From contig NZ_VCNJ01000026.1 in the NCBI RefSeq assembly GCF_005938625.1, positions 1 through 64,000 on the forward strand: 64,000 nucleotides of DNA. The letters are read 5' to 3'. Both the position numbers and the translations under genes were made by a program. The notes under the pieces were generated by a model that was not told the origin of the DNA, searched no databases, and saw only the letters and a program-made list of their open reading frames with translations. Origin of the DNA: Pseudomonas fluorescens. Its GTDB lineage: Bacteria > Pseudomonadota > Gammaproteobacteria > Pseudomonadales > Pseudomonadaceae. Each line of letters starts with the position of its first letter. Position 1 is the first letter of the stretch. This document shows, piece after piece, positions 25,931 through 34,875 of the stretch.

Positions 25931-27217
25931 TTACTGCGCATCGAGTTGCTTGCCACGGGTTTCCGGCAGGCTCAATGCCGCGATAATCACCACGCCGTAA
26001 GACACCGCAGCAAATGCACCAATGCCGACGCTCAAAGGTACTTTCTGGCTAAGCAGACCGATCAGCAGCGGAAACAAAGCCGCCAGCGCCCGACCGATGT
26101 TGTAGCAGAAGCCCTGCCCCGAACCGCGAATTCGCGTGGGGAACAGCTCAGTCAGAAACGCGCCCATGCCGCTGAAAATTCCCGAGGCGAAGAAGCCCAG
26201 CGGGAAGCCCAGCCACAACATCACGCCGTTGCTCACCGGCAACTGCGTGTAGAGCAGAACGATGGTGAACGAACCGACTGCGAACAGGATGAAGTTCTTT
26301 TTGCGGCCGAGCAGATCGGTCAGATAAGCGCTGATCACGTAGCCGACGTAAGAGCCGACAATCACCATCGCCAGATAGCCTCCGGTGCCGAGTACGCTCA
26401 AGCCGCGTTCGTTCTTGAGGAAGGTCGGCAGCCACGAAGTGATGGCGTAATAACCGCCGAGCGCACCGGTGGTCAGCAACGAAGCGCGGAACGTGGTGAA
26501 GAGCATGCCCGGCGCGAAGATCTCGTAGAACTTCGATTGATTCTCCGGCGTTTGTTGGGCTTTAGCCTCACGATAGATCTCCGGATCCTTGACCAGTCGG
26601 CGGACGAAAATCACGAAAATCGCCGGCACGATGCCAAGGATGAACAGCGCACGCCAGGCGTCTTCCGGCGGTAACACCGAGAACAGCAGCGCATACAGAA
26701 TGGCTGTCAGCCCCCAGCCCAGCGCCCAACCGGATTGCACCATGCCTACCGCTTTACCCCGGTCCTTGGCGCGGATCACTTCGCCGATCAGTACCGCGCC
26801 AGCCGTCCATTCGCCGCCGAAACCGAAGCCCATCAAGGTGCGAGCGATCAGCAGTTGTTCGTAGTTTTGCGCGAAGCCGCAGAGGAAGGTGAAGAAAGCG
26901 AACCACAGCACCGTCAGTTGCAAGGTGCGCACACGACCGATGCGGTCAGAGAGAATTCCGGCAACCCAGCCGCCAATGGCCGAGGCGATCAAGGTACTGG
27001 TGTGAATCAGCCCTGCCTCGCCGGTGGTGATGCCCCACATCGCAATCAGCGTCGGTACGACGAAGCTGAGCATCTGCGTGTCCATGCCGTCCAGACCGTA
27101 GCCGATCTTGCAGCTCCAGAACGTGCGGCGCTCCTGCTGATTGATGTTGCGATACCAGTCGAACGGCCCGGGACGCGCCGTGGCCGTGGATGCTTCAAGG
27201 GTGTCGGGAGCACGCAT
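25931..27217 (-). CDS. MFS transporter (metabolite:H+ symporter-like)
   Basis: The 428-residue inner-membrane carrier has twelve predicted helices. The major-facilitator signature after TM2 is visible as GILSDRIGRVRTLQ, with a related DLLGRKKNF after TM8. The segment GFGFGGEWTAGAVLIGEVI resembles the sugar/organic-acid and aromatic-acid symporter subfamilies. The central loop is short and charged (DPEIYREAKAQQTPENQSK). It lies upstream of pxpABC on the same strand and divergent from a LysR regulator. It is therefore a candidate importer of pyroglutamate or a related amide compound, as an inference from position only. Confidence 0.88.
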   Translation of the reverse strand: MRAPDTLEASTATARPGPFDWYRNINQQERRTFWSCKIGYGLDGMDTQMLSFVVPTLIAMWGITTGEAGLIHTSTLIASAIGGWVAGILSDRIGRVRTLQLTVLWFAFFTFLCGFAQNYEQLLIARTLMGFGFGGEWTAGAVLIGEVIRAKDRGKAVGMVQSGWALGWGLTAILYALLFSVLPPEDAWRALFILGIVPAIFVIFVRRLVKDPEIYREAKAQQTPENQSKFYEIFAPGMLFTTFRASLLTTGALGGYYAITSWLPTFLKNERGLSVLGTGGYLAMVIVGSYVGYVISAYLTDLLGRKKNFILFAVGSFTIVLLYTQLPVSNGVMLWLGFPLGFFASGIFSGMGAFLTELFPTRIRGSGQGFCYNIGRALAALFPLLIGLLSQKVPLSVGIGAFAAVSYGVVIIAALSLPETRGKQLDAQ

Positions 27218-27376
27218 GGCTTATCTCCGCAGGTTTTTTATTGGTCTTGTTCGTAGCCCCGACGACGCCTATCGTGGGGACCGGATGCGTCGATTTTTCG
27301 TCGCGCGGCCCTGCCGCGTCCAACGAATAAAAACCCGCCTTAGCCATAAGAAAAATTTGTCACCCGAGCCTTGCCC

Positions 27377-28291
27377 ATGAACCTGAAGTTTCTCGAGACC
27401 TTTGTCTGGGTCGCCCGACTGAAGAGTTTTCGCCTGACCGCCGACAAGCTGTTCACCACTCAGGCCTCGATTTCCAGCCGCATTGCGGTGCTGGAAGGCG
27501 AGCTGGGGGTGAAGCTGTTTTTGCGCGATTCGCGTGGTGTCAGCCTGACGCCCGAAGGTCTGAAAGTGCTGGAGTATGCCGAGCAGATGCTCGACACGAT
27601 GTCGGCACTGAAGCAGTCGATCGAGACCCGCTCGAGCAAGGTCGGCCGGGTGCGCATCGGCGTGATGGACACGGTAATCCACACATGGCTCAGCCCATTG
27701 GTGGCGCAGATGACCGATCTGTATCCACGGGTGGAAATCGAGCTAGTGGCGGATACTTCGCTGAACCTCTGCGATCAGCTGCAAAAAGGTTTCCTCGACA
27801 TCGTTCTGCAAACTGACCTGGTGCGCCATGAAAGCGTACGCAGTCTGGAGCTGGCCAGCCATCCGCTGGGCTGGATCGTCGCCAGCAATTCAATCTACAA
27901 CCGCGACTACGCCGACCTCGCTGAACTGGCGCAGGAACGGATCATCACTTACTCGAAAAACTCCCGACCGCATCAGGATCTTCTGGCGTTGATGCAGGCT
28001 AATGGCATCTTGGCGCCGCGCTTGAATTGCGTGAATTCGGTGTCGGCGATCACACGGTTGTTACGCGATGGATTTGGCATTGGTGTGCTGCCACCGGTGC
28101 TGGTGGCTGAGGAATTGGCGCGGGGGGAATTGACGTTGTTGGCCATTGATCAACGGCCACCGAACTTGCAGGTGGTGGTCTCGTGGCGGGTGGGCGTTGA
28201 GTGGGTCGAGGAGATTGTGACGTTGTGTCAGCAGGTGCTGGAGGGGTATGCGATCAAGGTGGGTACTGACTACATCGCCCTGACACCATGA
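27377..28291 (+). CDS. LysR-family transcriptional regulator (divergent to the MFS/pxp cluster)
   Basis: The 304-residue regulator has the N-terminal winged helix-turn-helix (NLKFLETFVWVARLKSFRLTADKLFTTQASISSRIAVLEGELGVKLF) in its normal place; the recognition helix is near residues 29-48. A periplasmic-binding-protein-like sensor domain fills about 90-295. It is transcribed away from the MFS transporter gene across 159 bases, the usual layout for a LysR protein controlling its neighbour. A small palindrome CTTAGCCATAAG at 27339-27350 is a possible operator. The ATG at 27377 is preferred to a TTG two codons upstream. The stop codon overlaps the start of a family A repeat. Confidence 0.92.
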   Translation: MNLKFLETFVWVARLKSFRLTADKLFTTQASISSRIAVLEGELGVKLFLRDSRGVSLTPEGLKVLEYAEQMLDTMSALKQSIETRSSKVGRVRIGVMDTVIHTWLSPLVAQMTDLYPRVEIELVADTSLNLCDQLQKGFLDIVLQTDLVRHESVRSLELASHPLGWIVASNSIYNRDYADLAELAQERIITYSKNSRPHQDLLALMQANGILAPRLNCVNSVSAITRLLRDGFGIGVLPPVLVAEELARGELTLLAIDQRPPNLQVVVSWRVGVEWVEEIVTLCQQVLEGYAIKVGTDYIALTP

Positions 28292-28401
28292 TCATTCCCA
28301 CGCTCCGCGTGGGAATGCCGCCCGGGACGCTCCGCGTCCCTTCCAAAAGCCGAACGCGGAGCGTCCGTTGAGGCGTTCCCACGCAGAGCGTGGGAACGAT
28401 C
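28290..28401. repeat. Intergenic inverted repeat, family A, copy 4
   Basis: This complete, slightly longer copy starts GATCATTCCCACGC and ends GCGTGGGAACGATC. The TGA of the upstream LysR gene shares its first bases. The opposite end lies directly before the stop of the converging DUF2937 gene at 28403, so both genes end at the repeat borders. Confidence 0.88.
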
Positions 28402-28402
28402 A

Positions 28403-28945
28403 TCAGAGGCCGCGCACGTCGCGGTCTTCGATCGGCCGGCTCTGGCGCAGGCGTCGACCGCCGAGAACAACCCAATCGATCAAGCGGAACAGGCATTCAA
28501 TGCCGAACGACAGCAGCAACGCGCCGCTCATGCCCCAGATCATTGCTTCCGGGGTCAGCAGGATCTGGTAGCTGTAGCCGTTCCAGGTTTCCTTGCGAAT
28601 GTCCGGATCGGCGGCCAGCACCACTTGCAGGAAGCGGATGTACCACGGGCCTTGCATCGCCTGGAACTGCTTGTCCAGCGCCACCTGACGCGTGAGCAAG
28701 GTGTTCAGACTGTCGGCGTCGCTGCGGAAGATCGGATCTTCACTGGCGCGGTAATGCGCGACCAGCGCCTGCATATCACCCTTGAAAAACTGCTCGGCGG
28801 TGCCCTGAAAACCGCGCAGACTGGTCTGCGCTTCGATCAGGTGCGCCTCGACGCGTTTCGCGTAATCATTGATGAAACCCGGCACCTGGACACCGATCAA
28901 CAGGCCCGCCGCAAACAACACCAGCCGTACATAACTGAGCAACAT
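28403..28945 (-). CDS. DUF2937 family membrane protein
   Basis: The 180-residue protein has an N-terminal hydrophobic helix (LLSYVRLVLFAAGLLIGVQV) and a second near 137-158 (AMIWGMSGALLLSFGIECLF), with a helical loop of about 100 residues between them. This matches the DUF2937 family of unknown function. The ATG at 28945 is chosen over a TTG three codons upstream because AAAGGA lies nine bases before it. It is followed upstream on the same strand by the amidotransferase gene, 13 bases away, so the two are probably co-transcribed. Confidence 0.8.
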   Translation of the reverse strand: MLLSYVRLVLFAAGLLIGVQVPGFINDYAKRVEAHLIEAQTSLRGFQGTAEQFFKGDMQALVAHYRASEDPIFRSDADSLNTLLTRQVALDKQFQAMQGPWYIRFLQVVLAADPDIRKETWNGYSYQILLTPEAMIWGMSGALLLSFGIECLFRLIDWVVLGGRRLRQSRPIEDRDVRGL

Positions 28946-28958
28946 GGGGTGCAATCCT

Positions 28959-29735
28959 TTATTCGGTCTTGCCTTGGCTTACGCATTCGCCGCGTCGCCA
29001 CAGGCTCCATTGGCCCGGTTCGTAGCGGGTCCAGGTTTCGTTTTCGGTCAAAGGCTCGGTGGCGATCACCGTGACCACGTCGTTGGGCGTGGTTTCTGCC
29101 TGAAAATCGACGATCACGTCGACATCCTTCAACCGCGCCGGGCCGAACGGTGCGCGCCGGGTGATCTGTGCGAGTTTGGTCGAGCAATAGCAGAACAGCC
29201 AGTCGCCATCGCTGAGCAGGCAGTTGAATACGCCTTTGCTGCGGTATTCAGCGCAGGCGGCAACCAGATCCGGCAGCAGCGCTTCTATATCGACCGGCTC
29301 CGGGAAAGCTGCACGCACGCGGTTGAGCAAATCGCAGAACGCCGCTTCGCTGTCGGTATCGCCGACCGGGCGATAGAAACTTTTGATCGGAGTGAAATCG
29401 GCGAGCTGGCCGTTGTGTGCAAAGCACCAGTTGCGTCCCCACAGCTCGCGGACGAACGGATGAGTGTTGGACAGGCAGACCTTGCCGACGTTGGCCTGGC
29501 GAATGTGGCCGATGACCACTTCGCTCTTGATCGGATAACGCTGCACCAGGTTGGCCACTTCCGACTCGCAACTCGCCGCCGGGTCCTGAAACAGGCGCAA
29601 GCCACGACCCTCATAGAAGGCAATGCCCCAGCCGTCACGGTGCGGGCCGGTGCGCCCGCCGCGCTGCATCAGGCCGGTGAAGCTGAACACGATATCGGTC
29701 GGCACGTTGGCACTCATGCCCAGTAATTCACACAT
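28959..29735 (-). CDS. Class II glutamine amidotransferase-like protein (YafJ type)
   Basis: The 258-residue cytoplasmic protein starts MCELLGMS. Removal of Met exposes Cys2, the nucleophile of N-terminal-nucleophile amidotransferases that release ammonia from glutamine. Other conserved parts are GRTGPHRDGWGIAFYE, the SNTHPFVRELWGRNWCFAHNG region with the oxyanion Asn-Gly, and GDTDSEAAF. There is no attached synthetase domain, as in YafJ and YerN-type stand-alone proteins, whose acceptor is unknown. It lies in a possible operon with a membrane protein on each side. Confidence 0.9.
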   Translation of the reverse strand: MCELLGMSANVPTDIVFSFTGLMQRGGRTGPHRDGWGIAFYEGRGLRLFQDPAASCESEVANLVQRYPIKSEVVIGHIRQANVGKVCLSNTHPFVRELWGRNWCFAHNGQLADFTPIKSFYRPVGDTDSEAAFCDLLNRVRAAFPEPVDIEALLPDLVAACAEYRSKGVFNCLLSDGDWLFCYCSTKLAQITRRAPFGPARLKDVDVIVDFQAETTPNDVVTVIATEPLTENETWTRYEPGQWSLWRRGECVSQGKTE

Positions 29736-29750
29736 GTGCGGACTCTCGGG

Positions 29751-30239
29751 TTACAGGCGCGGCTCGACCCGCATGCGCTGCGGATTATTCGGCAGAGGTG
29801 GACGACCATAACGGTCATCGCCGGCGCCGCCAAACGGTTGATCGTCATCGCGATCATCGGCGCGAGCGGCGGCTTTGGCGGCTTCGGCCTGTTCACGACG
29901 CGCACGGGAAGCACGCTCGATCGGGAAGCGGATCGCCACGAAAATCAGGTAGATGCCGAAAGCGATCATGCTGTACATGAACAGATCGGAGATCGCCCGC
30001 CAGGCGTTGTTGCCGACCTTGAAGGCCAGGTCCAGCGCGGTGATGGCAATGGACGGCGCAACCTTGGCTTTCACCGGATCAATGATGGTCGGGCTGAACA
30101 GCAACACTGCCATCAGCACGCGCAGCGGCTCGCGCAACCAGCGCCACATCCAGGTGGTCAGGCGCATCCATACCAACAGGCAGCCCACGGCGGCAAAGGC
30201 GTAGAGGCCCCAGGCGATCAGATAGTCGTTCTCGGTCAT
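29751..30239 (-). CDS. Conserved membrane protein of unknown function
   Basis: The 162-residue protein has three hydrophobic stretches (YLIAWGLYAFAAVGCLLVWM, VLMAVLLFSPTII and LFMYSMIAFGIYLIFVAI). A charged cytoplasmic tail rich in Arg, Ala and Asp ends in a proline-rich segment. No catalytic motif is seen. The start is uncertain: ATG at 30239 is used, and another in-frame ATG lies three codons upstream; neither has a clear ribosome site. It is followed on the same strand by the amidotransferase gene, 15 bases away. I do not recognise a characterised family. Confidence 0.7.
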   Translation of the reverse strand: MTENDYLIAWGLYAFAAVGCLLVWMRLTTWMWRWLREPLRVLMAVLLFSPTIIDPVKAKVAPSIAITALDLAFKVGNNAWRAISDLFMYSMIAFGIYLIFVAIRFPIERASRARREQAEAAKAAARADDRDDDQPFGGAGDDRYGRPPLPNNPQRMRVEPRL

Positions 30240-30332
30240 GGTGTCCATGGCAAGGCAGGCAAAGAGGCGCTTATAGTAACGACTTTTCGCCCGTGCGGCT
30301 TGTCCCAATACCAGACGGCCGGCAGCAAACCC

Positions 30333-30421
30333 TGTGGGAGCGAGCTTGCTCGCGAAAGCGGTGGGTCAGTGAAACAAATGTCATCTGACACGACGCCTTC
30401 GCGAGCAAGCTCGCTCCCACA
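30333..30421. repeat. Family C inverted repeat (REP pair), copy 1
   Basis: Two arms TGTGGGAGCGAGCTTGCTCGCGAA and complement (full arm positions 30333-30356 and 30399-30421) face each other across about 40 bases. This is the standard paired-REP layout (REPIN) of fluorescens-group Pseudomonas. More copies lie at 34709, 43113 and 46061, and a variant at 15342. It lies in the divergent gap between the membrane-protein gene and ptrB. Confidence 0.85.
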
Positions 30422-30485
30422 GGGGGCTGCGGCGGTTTCAAGATCCGCGAAAACCCTTATTCCGTACATTGTCCGAGAGCCTTTC

Positions 30486-32540
30486 ATGCCCCAATCCGCC
30501 AACGTCCTCAGTGCCCCGATTGCCCACAAGGCGCCCGGTGCCGACCCGTATGCCTGGCTGCAGGAGCGCGACACCGACGCGGTGCTCGATTACCTCAAGG
30601 CCGAAAACGCCTGGCAGGAAGCGCAAACCGCCGATCAGGCCGAATTGCGTGAAACCCTGTTCGAAGAGATCAAGGGCCGGATTCTTGAAACCGACCTGTC
30701 CCTGCCCTCGCCATGGGGCCCGTACCTGTATTACACGCGCACCACGGCGGGCGACGAATACGCCCGGCACTACCGCTGCCCACGCCCGGCGGACGACAGC
30801 CTAAGCCTCGACGAAAGCCGCGAACAATTGCTGCTCGATCCGAATGTGCTGGCCAACGGCGGGTTCTTCTCGCTCGGTGCGTTCAGCATCAGCCCGGATC
30901 ACCAGCGTCTGGCCTACAGCGTCGACGCCTCGGGCGATGAGATTTACACGCTGTTCGTCAAGGAACTGGCCAACGACAAAGTCAGCGAACTGGAATTCGA
31001 AGACTGCGACGGCAGCATGACCTGGGCCAATGACAGCCTGACCCTGTTTTTCGGCGTGCTCGACGACACCCATCGTCCACACAAGTTGTTCCGCTATCGC
31101 CTCGATGGCACTGCTGCCGAAGAAGTTTTCCACGAGGCAGACGGGCGTTTCTTCCTGCATTGCTACCGTTCCAGCTCCGAGCAGCAACTGCTGCTGTCGC
31201 TGGGCAGCAAGACCACCAGTGAAGTCTGGGCGCTGGATGCCAATCAACCGCACCTGCCCTTCACCTGCCTGGCGCCACGGGTCGAAGATCATGAATATGA
31301 CGTCGATCACGGCCTGCTCGATGGCGTGTGGACATGGTTTATCCGCACCAATCGTGACGGCATCAACTACGCCCTGTATCAGGCTCCGGACACCGGCATC
31401 GCGCCGACCGAAGCCGACTGGCAAAACCTGATCCCCCACAGCGATACGGTGATGCTCGATGGCGTCAGCCTCAACACCGAGGCCATGACCCTGAGCCTGC
31501 GCGAAGGTGGCCTGCCGATCATCGAGGTTCACCCGCATGGCCTGGCGCCTTATCGCGTGCAACTGCCGGATGCGGCCTACAGCCTGTATGTGCAAAACAG
31601 CCTGGAGTTCGAGAGCGACCGCATTCGTCTGCGCTACGAGGCGTTGAATCGCCCGGCACAGGTGCGCCAGTTGATCCTTGCCAGCGGCGAACAAGCGGTG
31701 TTGAAAGAAACCCCGGTACTCGGCCCGTTCGACGCCGACGCTTACGTCAGCCAGCGTTTGTGGGCGACTGCGCCGGACGGCACGCAAGTGCCGATCAGCC
31801 TGGTGATGAAGCGCGAAATGGTCGGCCAAGCGGTGCCGCTGTATCTGTATGGTTACGGCGCTTACGGTTCGAGCCTTGATCCGTGGTTCTCTCACGCCCG
31901 CCTGAGCCTTCTGGATCGTGGCATGGCCTTCGCCATTGCTCACGTGCGCGGCGGCGGTGAATTGGGCGAGGCCTGGTATCGCGCCGGCAAGCAGGAACAC
32001 AAGCACAACACCTTCAGCGACTTCATTGCCTGCGCCGAATTCCTGATCCTTAACGGCATCACCACAGCTGAGAAACTGGCGATCAGTGGCGGCAGCGCGG
32101 GTGGTTTGCTGATTGGCGCGGTGCTCAACCAGCGTCCGGATCTGTTCGGCGTGGCGATTGCCGAAGTGCCGTTCGTCGACGTGCTCAACACCATGCTCGA
32201 CCCGGAACTGCCGCTGACCGTCACCGAGTACGACGAGTGGGGTAACCCAGAGGAGCCGGATGTTTACGAGCGGATCAAGGCTTACGCGCCGTACGAAAAC
32301 GTTAGCGCGCAGGATTATCCGGCGACGCTGGTGATCGCCGGCTACAACGACAGCCGCGTGCAATATTGGGAAGCGGCCAAGTGGGTGGCGAAATTGCGCG
32401 CGACCAAGACCGACAACAATGTGCTGCTGCTCAAGACCGAACTGGGCGCGGGGCATGGCGGGATGAGCGGGCGTTATCAGGGATTACGTGACGTAGCACT
32501 CGAATACGCATTTGTTTTCAAGGTTTTGGGTCTGGCCTGA
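30486..32540 (+). CDS. ptrB: Oligopeptidase B (S9 family prolyl-oligopeptidase type)
   Basis: This cytoplasmic serine peptidase of 684 residues cleaves short peptides after Arg or Lys. A seven-bladed propeller (about 80-400) gates the C-terminal alpha/beta-hydrolase domain. The catalytic Ser is in GGSAGGLLIG, the Asp in AGYNDSRVQYWE and the His in GAGHGGMSGR. The acidic pocket typical of OpdB lies nearby. The ATG at 30486 gives MPQSANVLSAP. The same frame is open for another 250 codons upstream, but that stretch is antisense to a membrane-protein gene and contains a repeat, so it was not used. Confidence 0.95.
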   Translation: MPQSANVLSAPIAHKAPGADPYAWLQERDTDAVLDYLKAENAWQEAQTADQAELRETLFEEIKGRILETDLSLPSPWGPYLYYTRTTAGDEYARHYRCPRPADDSLSLDESREQLLLDPNVLANGGFFSLGAFSISPDHQRLAYSVDASGDEIYTLFVKELANDKVSELEFEDCDGSMTWANDSLTLFFGVLDDTHRPHKLFRYRLDGTAAEEVFHEADGRFFLHCYRSSSEQQLLLSLGSKTTSEVWALDANQPHLPFTCLAPRVEDHEYDVDHGLLDGVWTWFIRTNRDGINYALYQAPDTGIAPTEADWQNLIPHSDTVMLDGVSLNTEAMTLSLREGGLPIIEVHPHGLAPYRVQLPDAAYSLYVQNSLEFESDRIRLRYEALNRPAQVRQLILASGEQAVLKETPVLGPFDADAYVSQRLWATAPDGTQVPISLVMKREMVGQAVPLYLYGYGAYGSSLDPWFSHARLSLLDRGMAFAIAHVRGGGELGEAWYRAGKQEHKHNTFSDFIACAEFLILNGITTAEKLAISGGSAGGLLIGAVLNQRPDLFGVAIAEVPFVDVLNTMLDPELPLTVTEYDEWGNPEEPDVYERIKAYAPYENVSAQDYPATLVIAGYNDSRVQYWEAAKWVAKLRATKTDNNVLLLKTELGAGHGGMSGRYQGLRDVALEYAFVFKVLGLA

Positions 32541-32604
32541 GGAACTCCGTCGGTCACTTGGGTCTTAATTGCAGACCCAAGAGGCCGATACTCCACAGAT
32601 CCCC

Positions 32605-32691
32605 TGTAGGACCTGCCGAAGGCTGCGATCTTTTGATTTTGATTTTCTCAAAGGCAAGATCAAAAGATCGCAGCCTTCGGCAGCTCCTACA
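32605..32691. repeat. Family B inverted repeat, copy 3
   Basis: The arms match the copy at 976 apart from one change in the left arm (GTAGGACCTGCC). It lies between ptrB and the downstream cyclic-nucleotide-binding gene on the same strand, so it would separate their transcripts. Confidence 0.85.
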
Positions 32692-32741
32692 TGGGGACCG
32701 TGTGAAGCCTGAAACAGTGAAAACAAAAAGACCGTGACGAC

Positions 32742-33215
32742 ATGTCAGAACCGACCTTCCTGAACAACGAAATCCGCGACTGGCTGATGGACTGCGGCCT
32801 GTTCGATCAATTGCAGCTGGCCGATTTTGCGGCCGCTTCCGGCTACTTCAGCATCAGCACCGTGGCTGAAGGCGAAGCGATTTTCCGCGAGGGCGATGCC
32901 GGCAGTTTCATGTGCATCCTCCACACCGGCCAGGTCGCCGTGCAGAAAACCGGGCCCGATGGTCAGGTGATCATCATGGCCACCCTGCGCAGCGGTCGGG
33001 CGTTTGGTGAAATGGCCGTGCTCGACGGTGAACGCCGCTCGGCCACCTGCATCGCCGCGACTAACTGCCAGCTATTGAACCTCGGCAAGGATTCGCTGGA
33101 AAAAATGCTCAACGACGCGCCGAAGATCGCCGCGAAGATCATCCGCGCCCTAGCCGTCTCCCTGTCGAAACGACTGCGCATGGCCGACGGCCAACTGGCG
33201 GCGCAACAGGTTTAA
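32742..33215 (+). CDS. Cyclic nucleotide-binding domain protein
   Basis: The 157-residue protein is a single cNMP-binding (CAP_ED) beta-roll. The phosphate-binding cassette is FGEMAVLDGERRSATCIAAT (about 87-106), including the Glu and Arg that contact the cyclic nucleotide. A flanking N-terminal helix and a C-terminal helix (IAAKIIRALAVSLSKRLRM) complete the fold. There is no DNA-binding domain, so it is a stand-alone sensor that probably acts through a protein partner. The nucleotide cannot be told from sequence. Its last four bases overlap the converging gene for a small secreted protein. Confidence 0.88.
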   Translation: MSEPTFLNNEIRDWLMDCGLFDQLQLADFAAASGYFSISTVAEGEAIFREGDAGSFMCILHTGQVAVQKTGPDGQVIIMATLRSGRAFGEMAVLDGERRSATCIAATNCQLLNLGKDSLEKMLNDAPKIAAKIIRALAVSLSKRLRMADGQLAAQQV

Positions 33216-33496
33216 CCGCCGGGGGTTTTCGCCTTGGTGCCGGTCGGTTCGATACCCGGAACCGGCTGATCCTTGCTCGGCGGGCTGGGCATTTCGATCG
33301 GCACCAGCGGCGGACTGCCACTGCCGGCACCGGACTTGGGAATGTTGATCGGCGTGATCTGCGGATACGGCGTCGGTGTCGCTGTCCCGGGCGAGCCGGG
33401 CTGCGGCGCCGGGCTGACCGGAATTATCTGTTGCGCCTGCACTGCAGTAATCGAGAGCACGGCCAGGGCAATGACCGTTAGAATGGTGCGCTTCAT
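33212..33496 (-). CDS. Small proline-rich secreted protein
   Basis: The 94-residue precursor has a signal peptide (MKRTILTVIALAVLSITAVQAQ, shown without a break only to the cleavage region). The mature part is rich in Pro, Gly, Ser and Thr (repeated P-x-P and PIxIP-like units) and probably unstructured and periplasmic. The ATG at 33496 follows GGAG at seven bases. No family is recognised. Its end overlaps the converging cyclic-nucleotide gene by four bases, and a divergent methyltransferase-like gene starts 80 bases from its start. Confidence 0.7.
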   Translation of the reverse strand: MKRTILTVIALAVLSITAVQAQQIIPVSPAPQPGSPGTATPTPYPQITPINIPKSGAGSGSPPLVPIEMPSPPSKDQPVPGIEPTGTKAKTPGG

Positions 33497-33576
33497 CAAG
33501 GGCTCCGTTTGGCCTCTAGTCTGCGCTCAGGCTACTCCCAACGGGCCTGCTTGCCTTCCCCCTTGTAGAGATTTCC

Positions 33577-34263
33577 ATGAAACGTTTCGTTCTGCTCGAC
33601 ACCACCCCGATCCCTGAAAGCGGCGGTGCCCTGTGCCTGTTCGAGTATGGCGAGGATTTCGTCATCAAGATCCAGGGCGGCGACGGCGGACAATTGATGA
33701 ACACGCGTATGCACGGCTCCGAAGATGCACTGGCTGAGATTCCCTGCCGCAAGGTCGCTGGCCGGCCGGATTCGCGGGTACTGATCGGCGGTCTGGGCAT
33801 GGGTTTCACCCTCGCCTCGGCGCTCAAGCATCTGGGCAAGACCGCTGAAGTGATGGTCGCGGAACTGGTGCCCGGCGTGGTCGAGTGGAACCGTGGCCCG
33901 CTCGGCGAGAAGTCGGGCCGCCCGCTGCTCGATCCGCGCACGGTGATCCGTCAGGAAGACGTGGCCAAGGTGCTGCAAAGCGAACCGAACGGCTTCGACG
34001 CGATCATGCTCGACGTCGACAACGGCCCCGAAGGCCTGACGCAGAAGGCCAACAGTTGGCTGTACTCCGCCGCGGGTCTGAATGCCTGCGCCAAAGCCTT
34101 GCGCCCGAAAGGCGTGCTCGCCGTGTGGTCGGCCAGCGCTGATCGGCTGTTTTCCGACAAATTGAAGAAGGCCGGTTTCAAGGCCGAAGAGGTCCAGGTC
34201 TTCGCCCACGGCAACAAGGGCACGCGCCACACAATCTGGATTGCCGAGAAGGTCAAGGGCTGA
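33577..34263 (+). CDS. Spermidine-synthase-like methyltransferase-fold protein
   Basis: The 228-residue cytoplasmic protein has a Rossmann-type nucleotide-binding core. Motif I is LIGGLGMGFTLASALKHLG, the acidic end of strand 2 is VAELVPGVVEWNRG, and the strand-4 acidic motif is IMLDVDNGPEGL. This pattern belongs to the spermine/spermidine synthase superfamily. The protein is shorter than SpeE, which has about 280 residues, and lacks the N-terminal beta domain's usual signature. It may therefore be a methyltransferase-like relative rather than a true aminopropyltransferase. It is followed on the same strand by the HNH gene. Confidence 0.82.
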   Translation: MKRFVLLDTTPIPESGGALCLFEYGEDFVIKIQGGDGGQLMNTRMHGSEDALAEIPCRKVAGRPDSRVLIGGLGMGFTLASALKHLGKTAEVMVAELVPGVVEWNRGPLGEKSGRPLLDPRTVIRQEDVAKVLQSEPNGFDAIMLDVDNGPEGLTQKANSWLYSAAGLNACAKALRPKGVLAVWSASADRLFSDKLKKAGFKAEEVQVFAHGNKGTRHTIWIAEKVKG

Positions 34264-34311
34264 GCTAAACTCTGCGCATAACCGTCATTAGTCTTTTACA
34301 AAGGTGAACCC

Positions 34312-34683
34312 ATGAGTTCGTCCACCCCAACCAACACGTCGAAGCTGGATCGCATCCTCGCCGACAACCAGCGCGACAAGGAAATGGGCTACCGCGACAA
34401 GGCCCTGAAGATGTACCCGCACGTCTGCGGCCGCTGCACCCGTGAGTTTTCCGGCAAGCGCCTGAGCGAACTGACCGTGCACCACCGCGACCACAACCAC
34501 GACAACAACCCGCAAGACGGCTCGAACTGGGAATTGTTGTGCCTGTATTGCCACGACAACGAACATTCGCGGTATACCGATCAGCAGTACTTCAGCGAAG
34601 GCTCGCTGAGCACGCCGAAGATTGCCAAGGCCACGCATAACCCGTTTGCCGCCCTGGCCGGTCTCATGAAAAAAGAAGATTAA
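34312..34683 (+). CDS. YajD-type HNH nuclease family protein
   Basis: This 123-residue protein has a compact HNH zinc fold. CGRCTREF (first Cys pair), LTVHHRDHNHDNNP (the catalytic His region), the NWELLCLYCHDNEHS block (second Cys pair and final His) and a basic C-terminal tail are all present. These features match E. coli YajD, a conserved HNH protein of uncertain substrate. The start ATG at 34312 follows AAGGTGAACCC. The gene sits 48 bases after the spermidine-synthase-like gene and is followed by a family C repeat pair. Confidence 0.88.
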   Translation: MSSSTPTNTSKLDRILADNQRDKEMGYRDKALKMYPHVCGRCTREFSGKRLSELTVHHRDHNHDNNPQDGSNWELLCLYCHDNEHSRYTDQQYFSEGSLSTPKIAKATHNPFAALAGLMKKED

Positions 34684-34708
34684 AGTTCTTCATTGGCCTG
34701 ACTGGCCC

Positions 34709-34786
34709 CTTCGCGAGCAAGCTCGCTCCCACACTGGATCGGTGTCATACACAAAACCACTGTGGGAGCGAGCTTGCTCGCGAAGG
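34709..34786. repeat. Family C inverted repeat (REP pair), copy 2
   Basis: The arms CTTCGCGAGCAAGCTCGCTCC and complement face each other across about 28 bases. The orientation is inward (left arm is the complement form), the reverse of the copy at 30333. It lies just after the HNH gene and before the RNA methyltransferase gene. Confidence 0.85.
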
Positions 34787-34875
34787 CGGCCGTTCGGGCA
34801 CCGCCAACCCATGATCTGACCACAACCGCCCAATCCCCGTATAATCGCGCTCTTTTTCCCGAAGGCATCCCGCTC

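Noticed and set aside
29736..30485. 250-codon N-terminal extension of oligopeptidase B
   Set aside because: It is antisense to a membrane-protein gene and crosses a REP pair. The enzyme is already full length from 30486.
30801..32456. 551-codon minus-strand frame opposite oligopeptidase B
   Set aside because: It is antisense to a gene with an intact Ser-Asp-His triad and has no recognisable motif of its own.
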